Assembly (NCBI GenBank): GCA_049889215.1
Contig: JBMHDV010000026.1
Location: 66,029 to 130,028 of the forward strand
From: UBA817 sp049889215
GTDB lineage: Bacteria; Margulisbacteria; Marinamargulisbacteria; UBA817
DNA length: 64,000 nt
Reading direction: 5' to 3'
The notes under the pieces were generated by a model. The model saw only the letters and a list, made by a program, of their open reading frames with translations, was not told the DNA's origin and did no database searches. The translations under genes were made by a program, and so were the position numbers. Positions 9,267-18,450 of this stretch are shown here, one piece after another. Position 1 is the stretch's first letter. Each line of letters opens with the position of its first letter.

Positions 9267-10362
9267 TTTCACGACTATGATCAAGCCAATCAAAAATCTT
9301 TTCATGAATAGTGAATGAGCCAGCGAGAGCATCTTCAATTGCACGCTTAATACTATTTTCATTTGAATCATAATTAAAAACATGGGGTTCATTTAACTGA
9401 AGATATGAAGGAGTAATGATTGGTTTTTTAAAATACGTATATTGCATATATTTTAAGGGCTTATTAGCTGGAATAAAGCTAGATGGAGTTTCATTTGGGT
9501 ATCTAGCAATATTTAGACCTAGATCACAATGCGCAATATATGGGAGAGAGTCTTGGAAAGGTAGGAGCCCGTGATAAAAAATATTTGAGGACGATATTTT
9601 TTTTGAGTATGGCCCAATAATATGAAATTGAATATTAGGGAATAGGTTGGCAGCGATTTGAATAAACTCCCAATCAATTTCTGACATGCCAACATAAGCG
9701 GCATGTTTGAAAGATTTGTCATATGGAGATGGTGATTGCATCGCATGTTCAAATTGATGTTTATTAACCCCTTGTTGTTGAAGTAATATTTTTGAAGATG
9801 GTGCTAATGCCTTAAAGGCAGCATAGGTGGCTTTAGTGGGAACAACGAGTAAATCAAAATCATGGATGATGGTTTTTTCATGAGCAATTAAATCATCAGA
9901 ACCTCCGATTAACTTTAAAACATCAGAAATTCGATAGATAAAGGTTGCCGAAGGGAACTGTTTTTTTAATTTTTTGTGCAAGTATAGACAAATATTGGAT
10001 TCAAAAATAATAATGTCGTAGTTTTCACTTGAATTAAATATTCGAGAATAACCGAGTAAAAAAATAAGTTTAAATATTGATTGCCCATAGTTTAAATTTG
10101 CATAATTATGCAACAATGAAAAATACCCGCTAACTCTGATCCCTTTTTTTCTGGTTGGGAAAAAGCTAAACCATAAAACCTTAACTCGTTCAAAGAAACG
10201 AGATGGGTCGGTTTTTAATTCTTTAAGTAGATTTAAGAGTGAGTTGGGGCATGTGCAAAATGAAACGTTATGGTTTAACTTTTGAAACGCATTGGCATAA
10301 TGATGGAATCCAGCTTGATTTTTTGATTGGTAGAGGTGACATGAGAGTAAGAGTATTTTCAT
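9220..10362 (-). CDS. GumK-like glycosyltransferase
   Basis: This 380-residue GT-B enzyme is the only minus-strand gene in the first 18 kb. The start MKILLLSCHLYQSKNQAGFHHYANA and FIYRISDVL resemble the N-terminal domain of GumK, the xanthan glucuronosyltransferase. The C-terminal domain has YVGMSEIDWEF, HIIGPYSKK, FHGLLPFQDSLPYIAHCDLGLN and NKPLKYMQYTYFKKPI, the usual donor-binding layout. Glucuronate transfer would fit the UDP-glucose dehydrogenase at 18451, but this is speculative. Its odd orientation suggests a separate insertion into the cluster. Confidence 0.72.
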   Translation of the reverse strand: MKILLLSCHLYQSKNQAGFHHYANAFQKLNHNVSFCTCPNSLLNLLKELKTDPSRFFERVKVLWFSFFPTRKKGIRVSGYFSLLHNYANLNYGQSIFKLIFLLGYSRIFNSSENYDIIIFESNICLYLHKKLKKQFPSATFIYRISDVLKLIGGSDDLIAHEKTIIHDFDLLVVPTKATYAAFKALAPSSKILLQQQGVNKHQFEHAMQSPSPYDKSFKHAAYVGMSEIDWEFIQIAANLFPNIQFHIIGPYSKKISSSNIFYHGLLPFQDSLPYIAHCDLGLNIARYPNETPSSFIPANKPLKYMQYTYFKKPIITPSYLQLNEPHVFNYDSNENSIKRAIEDALAGSFTIHEKIFDWLDHSREIIAQTSTDLTHPNTH

Positions 10363-10371
10363 AATGTTTGT

Positions 10372-10503
10372 TTAAAAAGGAAAGGTTTTACGGTATTCAG
10401 AAGACAACAATATAAATACACCATCCATTTGTCCAAATTTAGAGAAGATTAATTCATGATCATGTAGTTTAAATTTTGATAAAGGTAATTTTCCATCCGG
10501 CAT
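10372..10503 (-). pseudogene. Short reading frame, possibly a gene remnant
   Basis: This 43-codon frame runs from ATG at 10503 to TAA at 10372, ending 9 bases upstream of the GumK-like start on the same strand. The translation (MPDGKLPLSKFKLHDHELIF, then SKFGQMDGVFILLSSEYRK and a short tail) has a protein-like mix of residues rather than the low complexity expected of random AT-rich DNA. An in-frame stop lies just upstream of the ATG. It may be the tail of a decayed gene left when the GumK-like gene was inserted, or a real small gene. I do not recognise it. Confidence 0.3.
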
Positions 10504-10757
10504 TGAATTAAGTCCTTATACTGAAATAGCCTATATCTTTGTTTATTTTTTGTAAACTAGAGACGTATATAGGTTATGAGTAATATGATACATACGATAG
10601 GCTTGTTTTATAGAATTATGTAAACAAAAGACATTATATTGAATAATAGTAGGTGAGATCGTTATAGTTAATGAAAGTTGAGTTTTATTGTATGAAAAAG
10701 AGGTATAAAAAAAGTATGGCTTTGATGAAAATGAATAAAGGTGATTTTTAATTTTTT
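10504..10757. other. AT-rich intergenic region between divergent genes
   Basis: These 254 bases lie between the short minus-strand frame and the membrane protein at 10758. They are AT-rich with several TATAAT-like strings and no RNA gene, long repeat or GC hairpin that I can see. TTGATG at 10722 and TTTAAT at 10747, just before the ATG at 10758, could serve as a promoter although the spacing is long. Confidence 0.4.
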
Positions 10758-12056
10758 ATGGTCAAAGTAATGTCAGTCTTAGAGAGGTTTTGTAGATTTA
10801 AGTGTTCGCAAGCTATCTTTGTGATTATTTTATTCGCAGTGTTTATTGGTATTGTATTTTCCATAGGGCAGGCACTTGGATTGAATTTAGGTTTGGCCGC
10901 ATCTTCAAGCAAAGTAAGATGGCTGGTGATGATAGCTTATTATACTGTGGTTCAATTGGGGATTATTGGGCTTATGAGCATTCGCACAATTTCAAAAGAG
11001 ATTAAAAAGGATTGGATTATTTTTGTGGCAGGAAACCTTGTTTTCTTAGGAATAACTCTATGTTTGGAGTCAATTCAGGCATTTATAAGAATGATAATGA
11101 TTTTGGGCGCATTTAACGCATTAGTCTTTTTTCACAGCATTAATATTTCAGATCAATCTTTGAAAAAATACATTAGGTTAATTATTCGATTATTTTATTT
11201 AGTGATTGCAGTTGCAATGATTCAACAATTTTTTTTATTGCTAGGAGTTAGTCATGTTGTATTTCATCCACCAAGAATTAATTCAATTTTTTCCGATTAT
11301 AATGGGTTTAGTGGCTACCTTCTGTCATTAATTCCATTATTATGGGTGCTAAAAAAACGAAAGTTAGTAGCGTTAAGTGTCATCCTAATTTGCGTTTCAA
11401 ACTCAGCAACTTCAATAATTATTTTATTCATTTTTCTTTTAATGGTTGGTTTCAAAATGATGAAAAAAAAGAGGTTTTTTTTAAAGGGGGTTGTTGCCCT
11501 TATTATTTTTACAATTGGGATAAGCGGAGGTATAAAATTCTATACGGTGGATAAATTTGATGACCATCCAACAAATCCTTTTTTCAAAGTTAGACAAATG
11601 ATAGAGCTATTGAATATTGAGAAAATAAAAATAATTAAAGATAATATCGAAAATATTGATCATGACAACTCAAAGGACATTATTGGGTTAAAAAAATCAT
11701 CAGCGGTAGGGCGTGTATTGCAGTTAATGCATGCGTTGTTTGGTTGGGAGTCAATAAAAGAACTGGTTTTTGGTTTTAGGACCGGCCGAGTAGAAGGCAC
11801 ATTTCTAACGATCTTTATACGCTATGGTCTGGTGGGCACTGCCTTTTATTTTTATTTTTATTATAAATATTTTATCTTTAAAACAAAAAATATCATGCTT
11901 AGATATTATTTTTGGGCTTTCTTTATTGGTGTTGCTGTTGGGCTTCCATTATTTTCATTTCCAATTTCCATGTATATAATTAGTTTGCAAATATATGTTC
12001 TGCAAAGATTATTAACAAACCAACAACTTATAAGGTATTTCGTAAAGAATGAATAA
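10758..12056 (+). CDS. O-antigen polymerase/ligase-like membrane protein
   Basis: This is a 432-residue very hydrophobic protein with roughly ten membrane segments and a larger loop near residues 270-340, followed by LVFGFRTGRVEGTFLTIFIRYGLVG. That layout of many helices, one big outside loop and a GxGRxE-like motif is shared by Wzy polymerases and WaaL ligases. It would join repeat units or ligate the chain on the periplasmic face. Sequence conservation is poor in both families, so which of the two is undecided. Met5 is an alternative start. Confidence 0.7.
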   Translation: MVKVMSVLERFCRFKCSQAIFVIILFAVFIGIVFSIGQALGLNLGLAASSSKVRWLVMIAYYTVVQLGIIGLMSIRTISKEIKKDWIIFVAGNLVFLGITLCLESIQAFIRMIMILGAFNALVFFHSINISDQSLKKYIRLIIRLFYLVIAVAMIQQFFLLLGVSHVVFHPPRINSIFSDYNGFSGYLLSLIPLLWVLKKRKLVALSVILICVSNSATSIIILFIFLLMVGFKMMKKKRFFLKGVVALIIFTIGISGGIKFYTVDKFDDHPTNPFFKVRQMIELLNIEKIKIIKDNIENIDHDNSKDIIGLKKSSAVGRVLQLMHALFGWESIKELVFGFRTGRVEGTFLTIFIRYGLVGTAFYFYFYYKYFIFKTKNIMLRYYFWAFFIGVAVGLPLFSFPISMYIISLQIYVLQRLLTNQQLIRYFVKNE

Positions 12057-12079
12057 AATGTTTGATTTGAAATTATTAA

Positions 12080-12115
12080 TTGGCATAGAAAGTCAGATTT
12101 GGGTTATTTTAATAT
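12080..12115 (+). promoter_or_regulatory. Promoter giving a leaderless start at 12116
   Basis: TTGGCA at 12080-12085, an 18-base spacer, TTATTT at 12104-12109, then six bases to the ATG at 12116. No ribosome binding site precedes the ATG. Confidence 0.45.
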
Positions 12116-13162
12116 ATGTTATTAATTGATGGCTATTATTTAGATGGATACAGAGGTATCCCTCATTATTTAAATAAAATTATTAACGGATTAAACCCAG
12201 ATGAAATGGTTTTTTTATGTGTTAAAAATACGATGAAATTACCAGAAAATATCCATAAAAAGTATAAGGTAATTCGTTTGCCAGATATTAATGTTATTAT
12301 TTGGGAGCAATTGCTTATTCCAATAATTGCATACGTTAAAAAAGCGGAAAGAATTTGGAGCCCGGCTAACACATTTGGGTTAATTTTTTTATTTACATCA
12401 AAAAAGATTATCGTAACACTCCATGATTTAATATTCTTTGAAAAATATAGTTTAAATACACATTATTTTCAGAAAATTGGAGTATTATATCGACGATTTA
12501 TATGGTCATTTTATAAGTGGTTCAATAATATCGATATAATCTCTGTATCAGAAACAACAAAAAAAGAACTTGAAAATAAATTTGGATTAGAATCAAAGGT
12601 TATATATCATGGGGTAGATTTGCCCCAATATCAAAAAGAAAGAAATCGAAACTTAGATTCATTGCCAGATAGTTTTTGTTTTCATTTAGGAAGTATTAGT
12701 CCATCAAAGGGGACAGAAATTGCTTTGGATGAGTTTTCAAAATGTGCCCAATTAATTAAAAAAGGTTGGAAGTGTATTGTTGTGGGAAAACTATATGAGG
12801 CTGATTTTTTTAACAAATATAAAAATAATAATGCATTTATATTTTATGAATATGTTTCAGGTAGTGATTTGCAGTTTCTTTATAAGCATTGCAAACTATT
12901 CTTATCAACATCAATTAAAGAAGGCTTTGGGTTTGGCCCATTAGAAGCCATAATAAGCGGAGCTCCAACACTAGTGCTAAAATCAGAAATTGCCGATGAG
13001 ATTTTAGGCAATATTGGTTTTCCTACTGTGCCAAAACAACTATTTTCAGATAAAATTCAGGAGTTGGTATTAAAAAATAGCCATAATGATTTTTCGGAGG
13101 CATGCATGAATTATTATCAGTGGTCGAAATCGGTTGAAAAACATCATAGTATTTTATTTTGA
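12116..13162 (+). CDS. GT4-family glycosyltransferase
   Basis: This 348-residue GT-B enzyme is of the mannosyltransferase-like GT4 type. The N-terminus has LIDGYYLDGYRGIPHYL and later VTLHDLIFFEKYSL and DIISVSETTKKEL; the donor domain has FHLGSISPSKGTEIAL and the EX7E-type SIKEGFGFGPLEAIISGAP. It is a soluble or peripheral cytoplasmic enzyme. The gene is AT-rich like its neighbours, and a likely promoter lies directly before its ATG, so it may head a transcript of its own. The donor sugar is unknown. Confidence 0.9.
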   Translation: MLLIDGYYLDGYRGIPHYLNKIINGLNPDEMVFLCVKNTMKLPENIHKKYKVIRLPDINVIIWEQLLIPIIAYVKKAERIWSPANTFGLIFLFTSKKIIVTLHDLIFFEKYSLNTHYFQKIGVLYRRFIWSFYKWFNNIDIISVSETTKKELENKFGLESKVIYHGVDLPQYQKERNRNLDSLPDSFCFHLGSISPSKGTEIALDEFSKCAQLIKKGWKCIVVGKLYEADFFNKYKNNNAFIFYEYVSGSDLQFLYKHCKLFLSTSIKEGFGFGPLEAIISGAPTLVLKSEIADEILGNIGFPTVPKQLFSDKIQELVLKNSHNDFSEACMNYYQWSKSVEKHHSILF

Positions 13163-13179
13163 ATACTGAGCAATCCTAT

Positions 13180-13214
13180 TTAACAAATAATAATAATCAA
13201 TTAAACTAAATGAG
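13180..13214 (+). promoter_or_regulatory. Promoter upstream of the glycosyltransferase at 13215
   Basis: TTAACA at 13180-13185, a 16-base spacer, TAAACT at 13202-13207, then seven bases to the ATG. The predicted transcript begins at or one base before the start codon. Confidence 0.45.
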
Positions 13215-14375
13215 ATGGCTAATATATTAATGATTACACAACGGTATCCATACCCAACTGATCGAGGGGATAAAGTTCGTGTTTTTAATATTGCCGAGCA
13301 ATTTGCAAAAAAGCATAACGTATACTGTTTAAATTTTACAGAAAACGGACCAATTGTCTTACGCAACGATGTATTTAAAAATATATACCATTGTAGGAAA
13401 CCTCGTTTAAGGATGATTGCAGATATGCTTGTCGCTCTTTTTTCTTTTTTACCGTTGCAAGTGGCTAAGTTTAAATCAAGGAAAATGAATAATTTAGCGA
13501 TTAAGATAATAGAAAAACATCAGATTGATATTGTTTATGGTTTTCATATACGAAGTCTTCCTGTTTTAAATGCAATTCGAAACCAGTACCCCAACATTAA
13601 AATTATTGGTGATTATACCGATACAATGGGACTATATATAACCCGGATGAAGCAGTTCACAAAGTCCTTATTTTTGAAATTGGTATTAGAAATTGAAAAG
13701 CCAAGAGTAGAAGCGTTCGAGAAAAATCACGTGGGCCTTTGTGATCAGGTTTGGTTAATTTCTGATCAAGATATTAATTATCACCCTGAATGGGAAAATA
13801 GTAAGGATAAATTTTACAAAGTATCCAATGGGGTAAGCCGGGATTTACAACTGAATTTAGACGAAAAAAGAAAAAATAAAATTGTTTTTGTTGGCTTTAT
13901 GGGAGTGGAAAGTATTGAGGCATTAACCTGGTTTTTTGAAACTATTGATCCAATTTTGCAACTGAAATTACCGAACTATTCAATTGAATTAGTTGGAAAA
14001 GGTGCCCCAGACGCTTTTTTAAAATATCTTCAAAAATTTCCTCATGTAATATCCAAAGGGTTTGTTAAAGATTTAAAAGATGTGTATCGCGATGCAAAAG
14101 TGTGTATCGCTCCAATGGTATTTGTTGCTGGTCAGCAAAATAAAGTTTTGGAGGCCATGATGGCAGGAGTTCCAGTTGTAGCAACATCATTTGCGAATGG
14201 GGGAATAAAAGCGGAAGATAACAAAGAGATTTTAATTGCCGATACTCCGGAAGCATTCTCTGAAAAAATCCAACGTTTATTTAACCAACCTGAAGTTGCA
14301 AAATCAATTGCAAATCATGCCCAGCAGTTTGTATTGAATAATTATCAGTGGGATAAAGTTCCAACACAGTTTTAG
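13215..14375 (+). CDS. GT4-family glycosyltransferase (EpsH/PEP-CTERM-associated type)
   Basis: This 386-residue protein begins MANILMITQRYPYPTDRGDK with VRVFNIAEQFA, the hallmark start of the sugar transferases found in exosortase-type polysaccharide loci. The C-terminal half has VFVGFMGVESIEALTWF, ELVGKGAP, VSKGFVKDLKDVYRDAKVCIAP and EAMMAGVPVVAT, typical of GT4 donor domains. No exosortase is seen in the window, so only the family likeness is claimed. It is followed 16 bases later by a DegT aminotransferase. Confidence 0.88.
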   Translation: MANILMITQRYPYPTDRGDKVRVFNIAEQFAKKHNVYCLNFTENGPIVLRNDVFKNIYHCRKPRLRMIADMLVALFSFLPLQVAKFKSRKMNNLAIKIIEKHQIDIVYGFHIRSLPVLNAIRNQYPNIKIIGDYTDTMGLYITRMKQFTKSLFLKLVLEIEKPRVEAFEKNHVGLCDQVWLISDQDINYHPEWENSKDKFYKVSNGVSRDLQLNLDEKRKNKIVFVGFMGVESIEALTWFFETIDPILQLKLPNYSIELVGKGAPDAFLKYLQKFPHVISKGFVKDLKDVYRDAKVCIAPMVFVAGQQNKVLEAMMAGVPVVATSFANGGIKAEDNKEILIADTPEAFSEKIQRLFNQPEVAKSIANHAQQFVLNNYQWDKVPTQF

Positions 14376-14391
14376 ATTTAATCATTAATTT

Positions 14392-15525
14392 ATGACGACA
14401 TTTACTAAAGAGTTTAACTCATATTATCCAAATGGTAAGTTATTTACTTTTTGGAAAGGTCGAGTGGCATTATATTGTTTTTTAAAGTCACTGAATTTAT
14501 CACCTGGCGATGAGGTAATACTACCGGGACTCACCTGTGTGGTTGTTCCAAACGCAATTATTTACGCTGGTCTTAAGCCAATTTATATCGACATTGAACC
14601 AGATTCGTTTAACATGGATCCGAAAAAGATTAAAGAAAAGATAACATCTAAAACCAGAGTGGTTATTATGCAAAATACATTTGGATTATCATCCAATGTT
14701 GAAGACGTTATTGCAATTGCAAAACAACATGATTTAATAACAATTGATGATTGCACACATGGGTTTGGGGGGTATTACAAAGATAAGCCTAATGGAAGTC
14801 TTGCTGATGTTGCATTTTATTCATCCCAATGGAATAAACCTTTTTCTACAGTTATTGGCGGTTATTTAGTCATTAATAATCCGAAGTATGTTGCTAACGT
14901 TAAAAATGAATACCAGAGTTACAAAATGCCAACAATCGGGCAGAATTTAAAAATTCTCATTCTTTTTTATATAAAAAAATATGCATTGTTTCCAAAAACG
15001 TATTGGGTTCTAATTCGATTGTATCGGTGGTTAAGTAAGAAGAATTTAATCATGGGGTCATCACAAGGGATCGAAATAAGTTCAACCATAAAACCTGAAA
15101 ACTATGAAATGCAGATGGGCTGGGGACAACAAAAAATCGGTATTCGTCAAATTAAACAATTAAGTAACACATTAAAATTACGGCATAAGAATGCAAAACA
15201 ATTTACTAATTGGTTAGAGACGAATGGGAAAATAAGTGTGAAACCACAGTGCCAACAAAATCATTCATGGTTGAAATATCCTATACGTGTTTTAAATCGG
15301 GCAGAGTTTATCAAGCGAGCAGCATCTTCAAATATTATGTTAGGTGATTGGTTTGTTTCTCCGATTCACCCAGTAAAAAGTAACTGGACATTGTGGCATT
15401 ATCAAGCGGGATCATGTGAACATGCTGAAAAAGCAGCAAAAGAATTGGTGAATTTACCAATGGATGTACTTAACACTAAGCCATTATTGAATTTTCTAGA
15501 AGAAAATCAAGATATGATTTGTTAA
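14392..15525 (+). CDS. DegT-family aminotransferase (divergent)
   Basis: This 377-residue PLP enzyme is related to the gene at 2242. It shares FWKGRVALYCFLKSLNLSPG, GDEVILPGLTCVV, IDDCTHGFGG with the cofactor Asp, and the likely Schiff-base Lys in SSQWNKPFSTVIGGY. Both genes differ from the classic ArnB/WecE types around the Lys and probably act on a related keto-sugar. It lies in a plus-strand run between a glycosyltransferase and the WlbA-WlbB fusion. Confidence 0.82.
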   Translation: MTTFTKEFNSYYPNGKLFTFWKGRVALYCFLKSLNLSPGDEVILPGLTCVVVPNAIIYAGLKPIYIDIEPDSFNMDPKKIKEKITSKTRVVIMQNTFGLSSNVEDVIAIAKQHDLITIDDCTHGFGGYYKDKPNGSLADVAFYSSQWNKPFSTVIGGYLVINNPKYVANVKNEYQSYKMPTIGQNLKILILFYIKKYALFPKTYWVLIRLYRWLSKKNLIMGSSQGIEISSTIKPENYEMQMGWGQQKIGIRQIKQLSNTLKLRHKNAKQFTNWLETNGKISVKPQCQQNHSWLKYPIRVLNRAEFIKRAASSNIMLGDWFVSPIHPVKSNWTLWHYQAGSCEHAEKAAKELVNLPMDVLNTKPLLNFLEENQDMIC

Positions 15526-15557
15526 CTTGTTTAGTAGAAAATATAAAAAATATCATT

Positions 15558-15569
15558 TAATATAACTGA
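15558..15569 (+). promoter_or_regulatory. -10 box immediately before the 15570 ATG
   Basis: TAATAT at 15558-15563, then six bases to the ATG. TAGAAA lies 17 bases further up at 15535-15540, a weak -35. It predicts a leaderless mRNA for the WlbA-WlbB-like fusion. Confidence 0.4.
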
Positions 15570-17177
15570 ATGAATAAATTAAACTACTGCATTATCGGCG
15601 CAGGCCGCTGGGGAAAAAATCATATTCGCACAGCTAATGAGCTTGGGGTCCTTGCTGGAATCATCGAGCCGAATAAATCTACTCAAGATGAGTTCAAAAA
15701 ACTGTATCCAAATGTGAACGTCCATACATCTTTAAAAGATACAGGTGCCTTGGACTATGATGCGTATTCAGTGGTTGTTCCTGCCGAGCATCACTATAGC
15801 GTGGCAAAAACCCTAATTGAGCATAAAAAGCATGTTTTAATTGAAAAGCCAATTACCACAAATAGCAAAGAATCAAATGAACTGGTTGCATTGGCCAAGC
15901 AAAATAATGTTGTGGTTTGTGTTGGGCATTTATTATTGTTCCATAATGCATTTTTAAAAATGAAAGAGTTAATTGATGCTGGAAAAATTGGTAAAGTCCA
16001 GTACATATACAGTAATCGTTTAAATTTAGGCACGGTTCGAACAGAAGAGAACAGCTTATGGAGTTTTGCTCCACATGATATTTCATTATTTCAATATTTT
16101 ACCGGTAGTTACCCTGAAAAAGTCAGTTCTACAGGAGGTGCATTTTTACAGCCGCATGTGCATGATACAACAGTGACAGTTTTAGAGTATCCAAATAATA
16201 TTAAGGGACATATATATGTGTCTTGGTTGCATCCTTTTAAAGAACACAGATTTGTAATTGTTGGTTCTAAAGGAATGTTTATGTATGAGGATTCATCCGA
16301 TGACAAATCCTTACTGTTTTATGAAAAAGGGATTGATTTTGTGAATGGTGAGCCCATTAAACGAGATGGGCCTACTGAAATTGTTGAATATGATAAAGCC
16401 CCTGCATTAAAAGAAGAAATTGCACATTTTATTGAATGTATATCAAACCAAACATTTAATTCTCGAATTTCAGCGTCTGCAGGCTCAGATGTATTGGAAA
16501 TCTTAGAGCTTGCTCAACAGTCGTTGGAATCTGGTCAGGCCGTTACTGTGACCGAAAAGCCTCAATTTAATCACGATATGCAAAAGAACTACTTTGTTCA
16601 TGAGACAGCGGTTGTGGATGAGCCTTGTGCCATTGGTGAAAATACCAAAATTTGGCATTATTCCCATGTCCAACAAAATGCTACCATTGGGAAACACTGT
16701 ATTCTAGGCCAAAACGTGAATATTGCCTGCAATGTAAAGGTGGGTAATTATGCCAAAATTCAAAATAATGTGTCGCTTTATGAAGGTGTTGAACTTGAGG
16801 ACTATGTATTCTGTGGACCATCAATGGTATTCACAAATATAAAAAACCCTCGATGTAAGTATCCCCAAGCTGAATCTAAATTTTACATTAAAACTTTAGT
16901 AAAAGAAGGTGCGACTTTTGGGGCAAACTGCACGGTTGTATGCGGGATTACTGTTGGCCGATTTGCCTTTATTGGGGCAGGTGCTGTTGTTACTAAGGAT
17001 GTGCCTGATTTTGCAATTATTGTAGGAAACCCTGGCAAAATTGTAGGGTGGATGTCAGAAGGGGGCGTGCGCCTTAATTTTGCAGACACCAATGAAGCAT
17101 ACTGTGAAAAAAGCAACATGACTTATATTTTTGATGGTGAAAAGGTAGTAGAAAAACAACCACAGCTGGTCGGTTGA
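15570..17177 (+). CDS. Fused UDP-GlcNAcA 3-dehydrogenase / 3-N-acetyltransferase (WlbA-WlbB-like)
   Basis: This 535-residue protein combines two steps of the UDP-2,3-diacetamido-uronate pathway. Residues 1 to about 320 are a Gfo/Idh/MocA oxidoreductase (IIGAGRWGKNHIRTANEL, VLIEKPITTN, GHLLLFHNA), like WlbA/WbpB. Residues from about 339 form a left-handed beta-helix acetyltransferase like WlbB/WbpD (AIGENTKIWHYSHV, KIQNNVSLYEGV, FCGPSMVFTNIKNPR, GAGAVVTKDVP, GWMSEGG). The next gene is the matching WlbC/WbpE-type aminotransferase. In well-known loci the two activities are separate polypeptides; the fusion could channel the 3-keto and 3-amino intermediates. Confidence 0.9.
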   Translation: MNKLNYCIIGAGRWGKNHIRTANELGVLAGIIEPNKSTQDEFKKLYPNVNVHTSLKDTGALDYDAYSVVVPAEHHYSVAKTLIEHKKHVLIEKPITTNSKESNELVALAKQNNVVVCVGHLLLFHNAFLKMKELIDAGKIGKVQYIYSNRLNLGTVRTEENSLWSFAPHDISLFQYFTGSYPEKVSSTGGAFLQPHVHDTTVTVLEYPNNIKGHIYVSWLHPFKEHRFVIVGSKGMFMYEDSSDDKSLLFYEKGIDFVNGEPIKRDGPTEIVEYDKAPALKEEIAHFIECISNQTFNSRISASAGSDVLEILELAQQSLESGQAVTVTEKPQFNHDMQKNYFVHETAVVDEPCAIGENTKIWHYSHVQQNATIGKHCILGQNVNIACNVKVGNYAKIQNNVSLYEGVELEDYVFCGPSMVFTNIKNPRCKYPQAESKFYIKTLVKEGATFGANCTVVCGITVGRFAFIGAGAVVTKDVPDFAIIVGNPGKIVGWMSEGGVRLNFADTNEAYCEKSNMTYIFDGEKVVEKQPQLVG

Positions 17178-17242
17178 TTACCCTCAATCTAATTGGAAAT
17201 TAAACTCACTTAGTGTAATATGCTGTTAAAAGGAGTTATTTG

Positions 17243-18361
17243 ATGTCTACTCAAACTATAAATAAAGTCCCATTATTGGATTTGCAAGCTCAATATGAGC
17301 CAATAAAGGACGACGTAATTTCAGCAATTACTGATGTATTTAATTCAAAGCAATTTATTCAAGGCCCAAAAGTTGTTGAGCTAGAAACCATGATTAAAGA
17401 GTATTGTGGTGTTAAGCATGCGATCGGGGTCTCATCTGGTACAGATGCCTTAATTGTATCATTAATGGCCATGGGCATCGGGTATGGAGATGAGGTGATT
17501 ACAACGCCATTTACATTCTTTGCAACAGGTGGATCTATTCATCGTGTTGGAGCCAAGCCTGTTTTTGTTGATATTGATCCTGAAACTTATAATATCGATG
17601 TCAATCAAATTGAATCAAAAATTACAGATAAGACAAAAGCAATTATGCCAGTTCATTTATTTGGCCAAGTTGCAGATATGAAACAGATTAATGAGATTGC
17701 AAAAGTACATAACCTTTTTGTGATTGAAGATGCAGCTCAAGCTATTGGCGCTAAGCAAACCATAGATGGGAAAACTCATTCAGCAGGAAGTATGGGAAGC
17801 GTTGGTTGCTTTTCATTTTTTCCTAGTAAAAACTTGGGTGGTTGTGGCGATGGTGGTATTGTAACGACTAATGATGATGAGCTGGGTGAAAAAATTCGCT
17901 TACTTAGAACACATGGTGCTAAAGAACGTTATTATCATGATCACGTTGGAGGTAACTTTCGACTTGATCCAATTCAAGCCGCTGTTCTCTGTATTAAGCT
18001 ACCTCATTTAAATAGCCAACATGAAGGGCGTCGTAAAAATGCCGACTTTTATAACACGCAATTAAATAATGTAGTGACACCAATTGAAAAAGATGGCAAT
18101 TGGATGATTTACAATCAATACACAATACGAACTAAAAAGAGAGATGAGTTAATCAAGCATTTAAGTTCACACAATATTGGCAACGCAATTTATTATCCTC
18201 TGCCACTACATCTTCAGAAATGTTTTGATTATTTAGGATATAAAGAAGGCGATTTGCCTCATGCTGAACAAGCGGCAAAAGAAGTTCTGTCATTACCCGT
18301 TTATTCAGAGTTATCAACTGAGCAATTGGATTATGTCATTGATAAAATCAATCAGTTTTAA
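17243..18361 (+). CDS. UDP-3-keto-GlcNAcA aminotransferase (WlbC/WbpE-like)
   Basis: This 372-residue DegT-family enzyme has FIQGPKVVELE, GVSSGTDALIVSLMA, IEDAAQAIGAKQ and the Schiff-base Lys in SFFPSKNLGGCGDGG, all characteristic of WbpE/WlbC. It aminates the 3-keto sugar made by the WlbA-like domain of the previous gene. A TTG lies one codon upstream, but the ATG at 17243 is spaced correctly from AAAAGGAG at 17228-17235, one of the clear Shine-Dalgarno sequences in the window. Following convergent genes are separated by a hairpin. Confidence 0.93.
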   Translation: MSTQTINKVPLLDLQAQYEPIKDDVISAITDVFNSKQFIQGPKVVELETMIKEYCGVKHAIGVSSGTDALIVSLMAMGIGYGDEVITTPFTFFATGGSIHRVGAKPVFVDIDPETYNIDVNQIESKITDKTKAIMPVHLFGQVADMKQINEIAKVHNLFVIEDAAQAIGAKQTIDGKTHSAGSMGSVGCFSFFPSKNLGGCGDGGIVTTNDDELGEKIRLLRTHGAKERYYHDHVGGNFRLDPIQAAVLCIKLPHLNSQHEGRRKNADFYNTQLNNVVTPIEKDGNWMIYNQYTIRTKKRDELIKHLSSHNIGNAIYYPLPLHLQKCFDYLGYKEGDLPHAEQAAKEVLSLPVYSELSTEQLDYVIDKINQF

Positions 18362-18394
18362 AAAGTAAACCACATAAATTAATGGGGGGGGCTA

Positions 18395-18423
18395 AATTTT
18401 ATTGACTTTAATTCAATAAAATT
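18395..18423. terminator. Perfect hairpin between convergent genes
   Basis: An 11-base inverted repeat (AATTTTATTGA and its complement) with a 7-base loop sits between the convergent genes ending at 18361 and 18451. The stem is AT-only and has A and T runs on both sides, so it could end transcription from either side, though it is weaker than a GC-rich terminator. A run of eight G lies just upstream. Confidence 0.45.
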
Positions 18424-18450
18424 CTAATTTGCAAATGGATTAAACAAAAG

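Noticed and set aside
18384..18392. Run of G as a sequencing error or frameshift
   Set aside because: It lies in a non-coding gap after the aminotransferase stop, so no reading frame is affected.
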